From: an uncultured Coriobacteriales bacterium
GTDB taxonomy: Bacteria; Actinomycetota; Coriobacteriia; Coriobacteriales; UMGS124
Assembly: GCA_934636245.1 (NCBI GenBank)
Contig: CAKUAI010000001.1
Span: 62,001 to 126,000 of the forward strand
Length of the DNA stretch: 64,000 nucleotides
Direction: 5' to 3'
The notes below the pieces were generated by a model that saw only the letters and a list, made by a program, of their open reading frames with translations, had not been told where the DNA came from and ran no database searches. Position numbers and translations under genes: made by a program. This document shows, piece after piece, positions 24,729-33,443 of this stretch; within the stretch, counting starts at the first letter, position 1, and each line of letters begins with the position of its first letter.

Positions 24729-27306
24729 GCAGCAGCTAGCAGCCAAGATTTGGGCGTCGGCCAACGAGATGCGCTCCAAGATAGACGCCAACGAGTACAA
24801 GGACTACATCCTCGGCTTCATTTTCTACAAGTTCCTCTGCGAGAAGGAGGTGGCGTGGCTCAAATCCCAGGGATTTGAGGATGCTGACCTCAAGACGCTG
24901 AGCGAGGCCGACCCCGACACGGTGGACTTCGTCCGCAAGAACCTGGGCTACTTCATCGCCTACGAGGACCTGTATTCGATGTGGCTAGCCAAGGGCGCCG
25001 ACTTCGACGTCTCCAACGTGACCGAGGCACTCTCGGCCTTTAGCCGCCTGGTTGATCCCAACCACCGCAATGTCTTCGACCACATTTTCGAGACGCTGGA
25101 GACGGGCCTGTCCAAGCTGGGTGACACCTCGGGTGCGCGTACCAAGGCCATCAGCGGGCTTTTGCGCCTTATAAAGGACATCCCGATGGACGGCCGGCAG
25201 GGTTACGACGTGCTCGGCTACATCTACGAGTACCTCATTTCCAACTTTGCCGCCAACGCGGGCAAGAAGGCAGGGGAGTTCTACACGCCGCACGAGGTGT
25301 CCGTCCTCATGTCCGAGATTGTGGCCGAGCACCTGAAGGACCGCCGCGAGATTGAGATTTACGACCCCACGAGCGGCTCTGGCTCGCTGCTCATCAACAT
25401 CGGCGCCGCCGTGGCCCAGCGTACGGGCGATGCCGGCCGCATCAAGTACTACGCCCAGGAGCTTAAGGAGAACACCTACAATCTCACGCGCATGAACCTT
25501 ATCATGCGAGGCATCCAGCCCGACAACATCCTCACGCGCAACGGCGACACACTTGCCGACGACTGGCCCTATTTCGAGGAGGGCCACCCCGAGACGTACA
25601 ACCCGCTCTATGTGGACGCCGTCGTCTCCAACCCGCCGTACTCCCAGCGCTGGGACGCGCCCACGGGTCCCGACCCGCGCTTTGACGACTACGGCATCGC
25701 CCCCAAGAGCAAGGCCGACTATGCCTTCCTTCTGCACGATTTGTACCACCTGCGCCCCGACGGCATCATGTGCATCGTGCTTCCGCACGGCGTGCTGTTC
25801 CGCGGCGGTGAGGAGGGGCAGATTCGCCGCAATCTGGTGGAGAACGGCCAGATAGACGCCATCATCGGGCTTCCGGCCAACATCTTCTTCGGCACAGGCA
25901 TCCCCACCATCGTCATGGTGCTGAAGAAGCGCCGCACGCGCGACGACATCCTCGTCATCGACGCCTCCAAGGGCTTTGTGAAGGAGGGCAAGAACAACAA
26001 GCTGCGTTCCTCGGATATCCGCCGCATCGTGGATGCCTACGAAGCGAGGGAGGATGTCGAGCGCTTCTGCCGTGTGGTGTCTAAGCAGGAGGTCCGGAAC
26101 AACGACTACAACCTGAACATTCCGCGCTACGTGGACTCCTCGGAGAAGGCAGCTGGGTGGGACATCTATGCCACCATGTTCGGCGGCGTGCCCACGGGCG
26201 AGGTGGATGCCCTGGCCCCGTACTGGGATGCTTTCGATGGTCTGCGTGACACGCTTTTTGCCAGCAATAATCCTGCGAGCATGCGGCTCAAGGTGGACGA
26301 TGTCGCTTCGGCGGTGCGAGCGCACGGCAGCGTGAGGGCCTACCGCGCTGCCTTCGAGGCACGCTTCGCCGACGCTGTCGCGTGGCTCTACGAGGAACTG
26401 GTTGACGAGGTGTCGCTTGTGCATCGCGAGTCTGAGGAGAACGTGCTGGCAAAGGGCCTGTTTGAGCGCCTCGCAGGCCTGTTCCTCATCGACCGCTATG
26501 ACGCCTACCAGATGCTCGACGACGCTTGGCAGGGGATAAACGCCGACTTGGAGATGATTCAGACCGAGGGGTTCGGCGCGGTGCGCCAGGTGGACCCCAA
26601 CATGGTGGTGAAAAAGAAGAAGGGTGCCGACGTCGAGGTGCAGGAGGGTTGGCTGGGCCACGTCCTGCCCTTCGAGCTGGTGCAGCGCGAGCTTCTGGCC
26701 GACGAACTTGCCGAGGTGGATTCCATGGACAAGCGTCTGGCGGCCATCGGCCCCGAGGTGTCGGAGCTCTTCGGCAGCCTCTCGGAGGACGACAAGCAAG
26801 ACGCCGGCGAAGCCGTGAACGAGGACGGGGACGCCTTCGTCGCGGCCAAGCTCAAGGCGGCCGCTAAACAGCTGAGGCGCGACCTGGGGCCTCAAGCCAA
26901 CGACCCGGAGTCGCTGCCGCGCAGGCTCGAGGCTGCCGCAAGGCTCTTTGACGAGGAGAAGGACCTGAAAAAGCGGGCCAAGGAGGCGCGTGAGGCGCTC
27001 GACGCAAAGACAAAGGCCGCCATCGAGGGCCTGACCGATGAGCGGGCCCTCGCAATGCTGAACGCTAAGTGGGTAGAGCCGCTCGTGGCCGAGTTCCACA
27101 TGCTGCCCGACGCCGTAATCGACGGCCTGGTGGAAAAGGTTCAGGCGCTGCGCGACAAATACTCCGAGACGTATGCCGACATCGACGCCCAGATTCAGCA
27201 GGCCGAGTCCGAGTTCGTCGGGATGCTCGGCCAGCTCACGGGCAATGAGTACGACATGGCCGGCATCAATGAGCTCGCCAAGCTCCTGGGCGGTGAGTTG
27301 CGATGA
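24721..27306 (+). CDS. hsdM: Type I restriction-modification methyltransferase subunit HsdM
   Basis: 861 residues. The HsdM N-terminal helical domain (NEYKDYILGFIFYKFLCEKE) is followed by the N6-adenine methyltransferase. The AdoMet-binding motif is DPTSGSGSLL (about residues 214-223) and the catalytic motif NPPY is at about 304-307. EFYTPHEVSVLM is also typical. Beyond the usual ~520 residues there is an extra ~340-residue C-terminal region with charged, probably coiled-coil helices (about 700-860). HsdM pairs with HsdS to methylate adenine in a split target site and is needed by HsdR. It overlaps hsdS by 4 bases. Confidence 0.95.
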   Translation: MNKQQLAAKIWASANEMRSKIDANEYKDYILGFIFYKFLCEKEVAWLKSQGFEDADLKTLSEADPDTVDFVRKNLGYFIAYEDLYSMWLAKGADFDVSNVTEALSAFSRLVDPNHRNVFDHIFETLETGLSKLGDTSGARTKAISGLLRLIKDIPMDGRQGYDVLGYIYEYLISNFAANAGKKAGEFYTPHEVSVLMSEIVAEHLKDRREIEIYDPTSGSGSLLINIGAAVAQRTGDAGRIKYYAQELKENTYNLTRMNLIMRGIQPDNILTRNGDTLADDWPYFEEGHPETYNPLYVDAVVSNPPYSQRWDAPTGPDPRFDDYGIAPKSKADYAFLLHDLYHLRPDGIMCIVLPHGVLFRGGEEGQIRRNLVENGQIDAIIGLPANIFFGTGIPTIVMVLKKRRTRDDILVIDASKGFVKEGKNNKLRSSDIRRIVDAYEAREDVERFCRVVSKQEVRNNDYNLNIPRYVDSSEKAAGWDIYATMFGGVPTGEVDALAPYWDAFDGLRDTLFASNNPASMRLKVDDVASAVRAHGSVRAYRAAFEARFADAVAWLYEELVDEVSLVHRESEENVLAKGLFERLAGLFLIDRYDAYQMLDDAWQGINADLEMIQTEGFGAVRQVDPNMVVKKKKGADVEVQEGWLGHVLPFELVQRELLADELAEVDSMDKRLAAIGPEVSELFGSLSEDDKQDAGEAVNEDGDAFVAAKLKAAAKQLRRDLGPQANDPESLPRRLEAAARLFDEEKDLKKRAKEAREALDAKTKAAIEGLTDERALAMLNAKWVEPLVAEFHMLPDAVIDGLVEKVQALRDKYSETYADIDAQIQQAESEFVGMLGQLTGNEYDMAGINELAKLLGGELR

Positions 27307-28517
27307 GCCGCGTGCCTGCCGTGAGGTTCGAGGGTTTCACTGACCCTTGGGAACAGCGTAAGCTGGGGGAGGTGGTATCCCGTCGCAACGAATTTAGCAG
27401 CGATGGCGACTTCCCCCAGGTTGAATATGAGGACGTCGTTTCAGGCCAGGGTGTTCTGAACAAAGACGTGGCCGCCAAAGGGACTCATAAACCCGGTCTT
27501 CTCTTTGACCAGGGGGATATCCTCTATGGCAAGTTAAGGCCGTATCTCAACAATTGGCTTTTACCTGCCTTTTCCGGCATCGCTGTAGGTGACTGGTGGG
27601 TCCTGCAATCGAAAGAACTGGACAGCTCCTATCTGTACAGGCTAATTCAAAGCGATGCCTTTCAGCAGGTTGCCAACGTTTCCGCCGGCAGCAAAATGCC
27701 GCGCGCCGATTGGAAATTGGTGGGGAACTCGTACTTTGCGATTCCGCCCTCCCTCCCCGAGCAGCGCGCCATCGGCTCGCTCTTCGCCCGCCTCGACTCC
27801 CTCATCACCCTTCACCAGCGTAAGTACGAGAAGCTCTGCGTGGTAAAGAAGTCGTTGCTCGACAAGATGTTCCCGAAGCCCGGCGAGCTGTATCCCGAGA
27901 TTCGTTTCGAGGGTTTCACTGACCCTTGGGAACAGCGTAAGCTCGGAGAACTCATTTCGGAGCTGTCATCGGGGAAGAGTGTCAACTCCGAGAAGGGCGT
28001 AGTGGGGCCTTCTGACATCGGGGTGCTGAAAACCAGCTGCGTTTCTTATGACACGTTCGACCCGAACGAATGCAAGAGGGTTGTCGAGTCGGAGGCGGGG
28101 ATGGTCGCCTGTCCAGTCGAGGCGGAGACGCTGATTGTCAGCAGGATGAACACGCCGGACAGAGTCGGTGCCTGCGGCTTCGTGCCTGATGACCGGCCGA
28201 ATCTGTTCTTGCCAGACCGACTGTGGAAGGTAAGGCTTACCTCGGAGGCGAACCCGTACCTTGTTTTTGTCCTGCTTGTATCGGACGCCTACAAAGCCCG
28301 TCTGAAGGGGATGGCATCGGGAACAAGCGGCTCGATGCACAACATCCCGAAGGGCTCGTTTAGAGACCTCGATATCGTGCTGCCCAAAGGTTTCAAAGAG
28401 CAGCGCGCGATCGGCACCCTCTTCGCCCGCCTCGACTCCCTCATCACCCTTCACCAGCGTAAGCTGGAACTTCTCAAGAACCTTAAGGCCGCGTGCCTGG
28501 ACAAGATGTTCGTGTAG
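27303..28517 (+). CDS. hsdS: Type I restriction-modification specificity subunit HsdS (expressed copy)
   Basis: 404 residues with the standard two-fold layout. The first target-recognition domain (about residues 15-150) begins after TDPWEQRKLGEVVSRRNEF. The central conserved helix contains LPEQRAIGSLFARLDSLITL. The second domain (about 205-365) begins after an identical TDPWEQRKLGE. The C-terminal conserved helix is QRAIGTLFARLDSLITLHQR. The two halves share near-identical DNA at their borders, and these borders are also present inverted in the two silent cassettes upstream. Either domain can therefore in principle be replaced, changing which DNA sequence is methylated and cut. Confidence 0.95.
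   Translation: MSRVPAVRFEGFTDPWEQRKLGEVVSRRNEFSSDGDFPQVEYEDVVSGQGVLNKDVAAKGTHKPGLLFDQGDILYGKLRPYLNNWLLPAFSGIAVGDWWVLQSKELDSSYLYRLIQSDAFQQVANVSAGSKMPRADWKLVGNSYFAIPPSLPEQRAIGSLFARLDSLITLHQRKYEKLCVVKKSLLDKMFPKPGELYPEIRFEGFTDPWEQRKLGELISELSSGKSVNSEKGVVGPSDIGVLKTSCVSYDTFDPNECKRVVESEAGMVACPVEAETLIVSRMNTPDRVGACGFVPDDRPNLFLPDRLWKVRLTSEANPYLVFVLLVSDAYKARLKGMASGTSGSMHNIPKGSFRDLDIVLPKGFKEQRAIGTLFARLDSLITLHQRKLELLKNLKAACLDKMFV
27346..27375 (+). repeat. hsdS start-of-domain repeat, first target domain
   Basis: Exact 30-base inverted match to 20901-20930. It codes for WEQRKLGEV. A direct copy matching over most of its length is at 27905-27946 before the second target domain, so direct-repeat recombination within hsdS is also possible. 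Confidence 0.92.
27748..27824 (+). repeat. hsdS end-of-domain repeat, central conserved region
   Basis: About 77 bases, near-perfect inverted match to 20412-20488 and direct match (about 60 bases) to 28399-28463 at the end of the second domain. Confidence 0.9.
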
Positions 28518-28532
28518 GGAGGGCGGACGGCT

Positions 28533-31500
28533 ATGGTAGACGTATTCACTGATGAGCAGGAGTTTGAGGACGCCCTGGTTGCGGTGCTCGAGCGCGACTG
28601 CGGCTGGAAGGACGGCACGCTCAACCATCCTAGCGAGCAGGACCTGCTCGACAACTGGGCGCGCATCCTCTTCGAGAACAACAAGGGCATCGACCAGCTC
28701 AACGGCTGCCCGCTTACCCAAGGTGAGATGCAGCAGATAATCGAGCAGATCGTGCAGCTGCGCACGCCGATGAACCTCAACGGCTTTATTAACGGCAAGA
28801 CCATCACCGTCAAGCGCGACAACGAGGCTGACGAGTTGCACGTGGGCCGCGAGGTGAGTCTGCACATTTACGACCGCCAGGAAATCGCAGGCGGCCGCAG
28901 CTGCTACCAGATTGCCCGCCAGCCGCACTTCTCCACCAAGTCCAAGATGCTGCCCGCCCGCCGCGGCGACGTGGCGTTGCTCATCAACGGCATGCCGCTC
29001 ATCCACATCGAGCTCAAGCGCAGCGGCGTCTCGGTGAGCCAGGCGCGCGACCAGATTCGCAAGTACGCCCACGAGGGCGTGTTCACCAGGCTGTTCTCGC
29101 TCGTGCAGGTGTTCGTAGCCATGAACCCTGACGAGTCGGTGTACTTCGCCAACCCTGGCGCCGACGGCAACTTCGAGGCGTACAACTTTCATTGGGCCGA
29201 CTTCGACAACGAGCCCATGAACTACTGGAAGGACGTCGCCCGCAACCTGCTCTCCATCCCCATGGCGCACCAGCTCATCGGCTTCTACACAGTGGCCGAC
29301 GGCAAGGACAACACGCTCAAGGTCATGCGCAGCTACCAGTACTATGCGGCGTCGGCGATATCCGGGCGCGTGCGGCAGTCCAAGTGGAACAAGGTCAGCT
29401 CGCGCGGTGGGCACGTGTGGCACACCACCGGCTCGGGCAAGACCATGACGAGCTTCAAGAGCGCTCAGCTCATCGCTTCCTCCAAAGACGCCGACAAAGT
29501 CGTGTTCCTCGTTGACCGCATCGAGCTGGGCACGCAGTCGCTCGACGAGTACCGCAACTTCGCCGACGACTCCCAGAGCGTGCAGGCCACCGAGGACACC
29601 GAGGTGCTGCGCGCCAAGCTCAAAAGCGACGACCCGGCCGATGCCCTCATCGTCACCTCCATCCAGAAGATGAGCAACATCCAGGACGACGGTGTCACCA
29701 AGGCCGCCGACCTGGAGCGCATGCGCGCCAAGCGCATCGTCTTCATCGTGGACGAGTGCCACCGCTCCACTTTTGGCGACATGATGCAGGACATCCGGGC
29801 GACGTTTCCCTCGGCGATGTTCTTCGGCTTCACGGGCACGCCCATCCATGACGAGAACCAGAAGAAGAGCAGCACCACGGTGGACGTATTCGGTGACGAG
29901 CTGCACCGCTACAGCATCGCCGATGGCATCCGCGACCACAACGTGCTGGGCTTCGACCCCTACAAGGTGCTGACTTTCCGCGACCAGGACCTGCGCCAGG
30001 CGGTGGCGCTTGAACATGCTAAGGCTGCCAGCGTGGGAGAGGCCATGGCCGACCCGGCCAAGAAGGGCGTCTTCCTGCGGTTTATGGAGCTGCCCATGCC
30101 CCGCGTGCCCATCGACGCCGCAGGCCACGACCCGCTCGATGACAAGGGCAAGCCGGTCCACGGCATCGAGTACTACGTGCCTGCCAGCCAGTACGCCGGC
30201 ACGGACGGCACGGGCAACCCCGAGCACCTGGAGAAGGTGGTGGAGGACATAGCCGATGGCTGGGCGGTGCGCTCCCAAACTGGCAGGTTCCACGCGATTC
30301 TCGCCACGGCGAGCATTGCGGAGGCCATCAGCTATTACCGCCTGTTCGGGGTGAGGCACCCCAAGCTTCGCGTGACGGCGCTCTTCGACCCCAACATAGA
30401 CAACAACGGCGGCGCCGTGTACAAGGAAGATGGCCTGGTAGAGATTCTCGAGGGCTACAACCAGCTCTTCGGAAAGAACTACACGCTGGTGACCCATGCA
30501 CAGTTCAAGCAGGACGTCGCGGCGCGCCTGGCCCACAAGCGCCCCTACGCGGGCATCGACAAGAAGCCCGACGAGCAACTCGATATCCTCATCGTGGTGG
30601 ACCAGATGCTCACTGGCTTCGACTCAAAGTGGGTCAACACGCTTTACCTGGACAAGGAGCTGCGCTATGAGCATCTGATTCAGGCGTTCAGCCGCACGAA
30701 CCGCCTGTTCGGACCTGAGAAGCCCTTCGGTACCATCCGCTACTACCGCTATCCCCACACTATGGAGGTAAACGTGGAGAAGGCGGTGCGGCTCTACTCG
30801 GGCGACAGGCCCTTCGGCCTGTTCGTGCAGAAGCTCGAGCAGAATCTTATGCACGCCAACGAGGTGTACGGCCAGGTGCGGGCGTTGTTTGAGGATGCCG
30901 GCGTGGAGAGGTTCGAGCGTCTGCCCGAGGGCGACGCGGCGCGCGCGAAGTTCGCCAAGCTCTTCAAGGAGCTGACCGATACTCTTGAGGCGGCCAAGAT
31001 CCAGGGCTTCACCTGGAGTGAGCTTGCATGTGGGTTCGAGCACGAAGACGGTCCGGCAAGCGTCGAGCTCGGCTTTGACGAGCAGGGTTTCTTGACGCTG
31101 GCCCAGCGCTACAAGGAGCTGTTTGTCGGGTCTGGCGAGGGTTCTGGTGGCTTCGACGTGCCCTACGACATCCATGGCTATCTCACCGAGATAGACACCG
31201 GCCACATCGACACGAGCTACATGAACGAGAAGTTCGACAAGTGGCTGAAGCGCCTCTCTGCCGGGGAGGCCGGCGAGGGCGACGTGGAGGCGATGCTCGA
31301 CGAGCTGCATGGCTCGTTTGCCTCCCTCAGCCAGGAGCAGCAGCGCTGCGCCGAGATGGTCATTCATGCCGCGCAGAGCTACGACCTGGACATTCGGCCC
31401 GGCATGAGCTTTATGGACTACATCAACGAGTTCCAGGCGCGCGGCAAGTCCGGCCAGGTGCAGGCGCTGGTGGACGCCATGGGGGTGGACCCGGGAAAGC

Positions 31501-31709
31501 TGCGGGCCCTCATGGCGCTGCGCGTGACCGAGGCCAACATCAACGAGTTCGGCAGGTTCGACGAGCTCAAGGCCACTGCGGACAAGCAGCGTGCCAGGGA
31601 ATACTTCTCGCAGAAGGAGGGCGTGCCGGCGCCGCCGTTCAAGGTGACCATGAAGCTTGATGCACTCCTGCGCGCGTTCGTGCTCTCGGGTGGGTTTGAT
31701 TTGGATTAG
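28533..31709 (+). CDS. hsdR: Type I restriction endonuclease/translocase subunit HsdR
   Basis: 1058 residues. The N-terminal nuclease domain carries the PD-(D/E)XK-like signature with IHIELKRSGVS (about residues 155-165). A superfamily 2 translocase follows: Walker A HTTGSGKT (about 297-304), DECHRS (about 407-412) and GFTGTP. Motif VI-like QAFSRTNRL is near residue 720, and a helical C-terminal domain completes it. It pulls DNA through the complex bound at the HsdMS site and cuts at a distance if the site is unmodified. The start is 16 bases after hsdS, after GGGAGGG. All motifs look intact, so the system should be active. Confidence 0.95.
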   Translation: MVDVFTDEQEFEDALVAVLERDCGWKDGTLNHPSEQDLLDNWARILFENNKGIDQLNGCPLTQGEMQQIIEQIVQLRTPMNLNGFINGKTITVKRDNEADELHVGREVSLHIYDRQEIAGGRSCYQIARQPHFSTKSKMLPARRGDVALLINGMPLIHIELKRSGVSVSQARDQIRKYAHEGVFTRLFSLVQVFVAMNPDESVYFANPGADGNFEAYNFHWADFDNEPMNYWKDVARNLLSIPMAHQLIGFYTVADGKDNTLKVMRSYQYYAASAISGRVRQSKWNKVSSRGGHVWHTTGSGKTMTSFKSAQLIASSKDADKVVFLVDRIELGTQSLDEYRNFADDSQSVQATEDTEVLRAKLKSDDPADALIVTSIQKMSNIQDDGVTKAADLERMRAKRIVFIVDECHRSTFGDMMQDIRATFPSAMFFGFTGTPIHDENQKKSSTTVDVFGDELHRYSIADGIRDHNVLGFDPYKVLTFRDQDLRQAVALEHAKAASVGEAMADPAKKGVFLRFMELPMPRVPIDAAGHDPLDDKGKPVHGIEYYVPASQYAGTDGTGNPEHLEKVVEDIADGWAVRSQTGRFHAILATASIAEAISYYRLFGVRHPKLRVTALFDPNIDNNGGAVYKEDGLVEILEGYNQLFGKNYTLVTHAQFKQDVAARLAHKRPYAGIDKKPDEQLDILIVVDQMLTGFDSKWVNTLYLDKELRYEHLIQAFSRTNRLFGPEKPFGTIRYYRYPHTMEVNVEKAVRLYSGDRPFGLFVQKLEQNLMHANEVYGQVRALFEDAGVERFERLPEGDAARAKFAKLFKELTDTLEAAKIQGFTWSELACGFEHEDGPASVELGFDEQGFLTLAQRYKELFVGSGEGSGGFDVPYDIHGYLTEIDTGHIDTSYMNEKFDKWLKRLSAGEAGEGDVEAMLDELHGSFASLSQEQQRCAEMVIHAAQSYDLDIRPGMSFMDYINEFQARGKSGQVQALVDAMGVDPGKLRALMALRVTEANINEFGRFDELKATADKQRAREYFSQKEGVPAPPFKVTMKLDALLRAFVLSGGFDLD

Positions 31710-31763
31710 GCATGCGGCATGGCGGGCCACACTGCCTGCTACGCCGCTGAAAGGAGACGCGAC

Positions 31764-32036
31764 ATGATGTACCCCTACATTACCTTCGGCGACGGCACCG
31801 AGGTGGTCCATTCCCAAATCATCCATGACGGCGGGGTGGACAAGGTACTGGTGCATTTTGAGCGGCCGCGCGAGGATGGCTTCGACTCTGCACGCTGTGA
31901 GCTGCCGAGCTACACCTGGACGGACTGGGAGGGTCATTTTACGCAGCAGGAAAAGGCCTTCTTCGAGGATTTTCTTCGCAACAACGCTCACCTGCTCTAT
32001 CGCTATGCGGCCAGCGGGGGCGTGCAAGTTGCCTAG
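31764..32036 (+). CDS. Small hypothetical protein paired with DUF4160 gene
   Basis: 90 residues, acidic and soluble, no family recognised. The start is at ATGATG after AAGGAGA. Its last 8 bases overlap the DUF4160 gene, so the two are coupled. Small genes of this kind often accompany DUF4160 proteins; a toxin-antitoxin-like relation is possible but not shown. Confidence 0.6.
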   Translation: MMYPYITFGDGTEVVHSQIIHDGGVDKVLVHFERPREDGFDSARCELPSYTWTDWEGHFTQQEKAFFEDFLRNNAHLLYRYAASGGVQVA

Positions 32037-32307
32037 CCTGTTCCTTGTCGGCGGTTACCGCGTCTTCTTCTGGTTCAACGAAAACGGCGAGCCCATTCAT
32101 GTGCATGTGTGCAAGGGCGTGCCTTCACCCAATGCCACGAAACTGTGGCTGACGCGCGAGGGCGGCTGCATCGTGGCGAGCAATGGCAGCAAGATTCCCC
32201 AAGCTACCCTCAACGAGCTTGTCGACATCGTTTCGGCCCAGTTCTTCCTCATCTGCGCCAAATGGAAGGAGTTCTTCGCCGTGGACGAGATTGAGTTCTA
32301 TTGCTAG
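32029..32307 (+). CDS. DUF4160 domain protein
   Basis: 92 residues. The DUF4160 signature is the block YRVFFWFNENGEPIHVHVCK (about residues 10-29), followed by ATKLWLTREGG and an acidic C-terminus. The function of the family is unknown. It is commonly found in mobile or toxin-antitoxin contexts. A TTG at 32029 is the most likely start, because it places the usual MPxLF opening first; it overlaps the stop of the preceding gene. The ribosome site is not strong. Confidence 0.7.
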   Translation: MPSLFLVGGYRVFFWFNENGEPIHVHVCKGVPSPNATKLWLTREGGCIVASNGSKIPQATLNELVDIVSAQFFLICAKWKEFFAVDEIEFYC

Positions 32308-32322
32308 TTCTGGCGAGTGGGG

Positions 32323-32559
32323 TTAGCAGTAGAACGTACAGTCCTGATCCGTCGCCTCGCACCAGCGCCTGCAAATCAAGTCGTGGTTCGCTGAAACAAA
32401 CTGCTCGATGTTGCGCAGGTCGCGCTCGGGGATGTTGCCTTGGTTGTGGGCGAGCACACACCCGCCCGACCTGGTCAGCCAAATCTTTGTCGAGTCCTTC
32501 GACGGTCGTTTGACCGCCGCATGCACGTGGACGGGTTCGCCGTTCTCGCTTGAGAACAT
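32323..32559 (-). pseudogene. 5'-truncated DUF4160 gene at island edge
   Basis: This encodes FSSENGEPVHVH, then STKIWLTRSGGCVLAHNQGN and a normal C-terminus. It thus covers most of a DUF4160 domain but lacks the first ~20 residues (the MPxLF..YRV part). The break coincides with the point where a flavoprotein fragment begins on the other strand (about 32553). It converges with the intact DUF4160 gene, so two diverged copies sit tail to tail. An internal ATG at 32559 might still allow a short product. Confidence 0.65.
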
Positions 32560-32998
32560 CGGCGACCTGCTCGCTGAGGCTGAGGAGCTGGGTTGGGCCA
32601 CCAAGGCCGCCAGCGTGGACGAGCTGGCCGAAAAGGCGGGCCTGCCCGAACTCGCCGGCACCCTGGCCGAGTACAACGAGATGGCGGCTGCTGGCGAGGA
32701 CACCATCTTCTACAAGAAGCCCGAGATGCTGCGTCCCATTGAGACCGATGGCGACCTGTACCTCATTGCCTACAACCCCGGCGCATTCAATACGTTCGGC
32801 GGGTGCCGCACCGACAAGTTCTGCCGCGCCTTGCGTGCGGACTACAGCGTCGTCGAGGGCCTCTACATCGCCGGCGTTGAGAACGGCAGCCTCTACAGCC
32901 GTCCTTACTATGAGGTGGGAGGTTCCTGCTCCGGCCTGGCTTTGAGCTCGGGCCGCCTCGCTGGCCAGCAGATGGCCGCCGAGGTGCTGGGGGCTTAG
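32553..32998 (+). pseudogene. C-terminal fragment of an FAD-dependent reductase
   Basis: About 148 residues from the end of a fumarate-reductase-like flavoprotein: a helical cap-like part (ASVDELAEKAGLPELAGTLA), then VEGLYIAGVENGSLYSRPYY and SGLALSSGRLAGQQMAAEV. The N-terminal FAD motif and Tat signal are missing. The fragment starts abruptly next to a truncated DUF4160 gene, marking the right-hand edge of the island. The fragment differs from the flavoprotein at 15943-17697, so it is a separate lost gene. Confidence 0.8.
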
Positions 32999-33050
32999 GA
33001 GCCGGGCGGCCGCCAGAACGTGGGTCTGTCACACATGTTCTAGACAAGGG

Positions 33051-33092
33051 CGGCCTGCCTGCGCGAAGTCAACCGCGCGGGCGGGCCGCTTT
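33051..33092 (+). terminator. Rho-independent terminator after flavoprotein fragment
   Basis: A hairpin with loop GCGAAGTCAACC and tail CTTTG, nearly identical to that at 17734-17775. It supports the idea that a complete reductase gene once ended here. The remaining DNA to 33215 shows nothing else. Confidence 0.6.
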
Positions 33093-33215
33093 GCGGTGGG
33101 TGACGGGCGGGGCTTGGCCTGGTTGGTGCGCGACGGCTCTCCGAACGGCGGTTTTCCTTCGTTTGACCCTGCAAACATGCCGTCGATGGATTTCCGGGCG
33201 CCGCGCGCAGGGTCC

Positions 33216-33307
33216 TGCGAGCGACAGGTTGAGATATACAACGGTTTTTCACCCTGCAGGCCGGCAAAACGTCGGATTTCTCAACCTATTGCTCGCGGTG
33301 GGGCGAC
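33216..33307. repeat. 92-base palindromic repeat element, copy 1
   Basis: The arms GCGAGCGACAGGTTGAGAT and ATTTCTCAACCTATTGCTCG fold into a long imperfect hairpin, extended by ACAACG/CGTCGG and a variable loop. A second copy of the same length lies at 42709-42800. It has no coding capacity. It may be a REP- or MITE-like element or an exported-RNA hairpin. Confidence 0.65.
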
Positions 33308-33372
33308 GTCGCCTGCGGGTCGGCGGGTTTGGGCCCTTCCGCCGCCCGCGAAGCCGCCCAATGCACAGCAAA

Positions 33373-33406
33373 GGCGCCGGCACCCGCGTGCCTGGGTGTC
33401 GGCGCC
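33373..33406 (-). terminator. Stem-loop at the end of the ferredoxin operon
   Basis: The arms GGCGCCGGCACCC and GGGTGTCGGCGCC pair closely. On the minus strand the stem is followed by TTTG, so it would end transcription coming from 37051 through 33494. Confidence 0.6.
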
Positions 33407-33443
33407 CGTCGTCTTATTGCGCACGCGCGCGTACGTGACGATC

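Noticed and set aside
27966..30578. 870-codon minus-strand open frame opposite hsdS/hsdR
   Set aside because: Shadow of HsdR, which carries all expected motifs.
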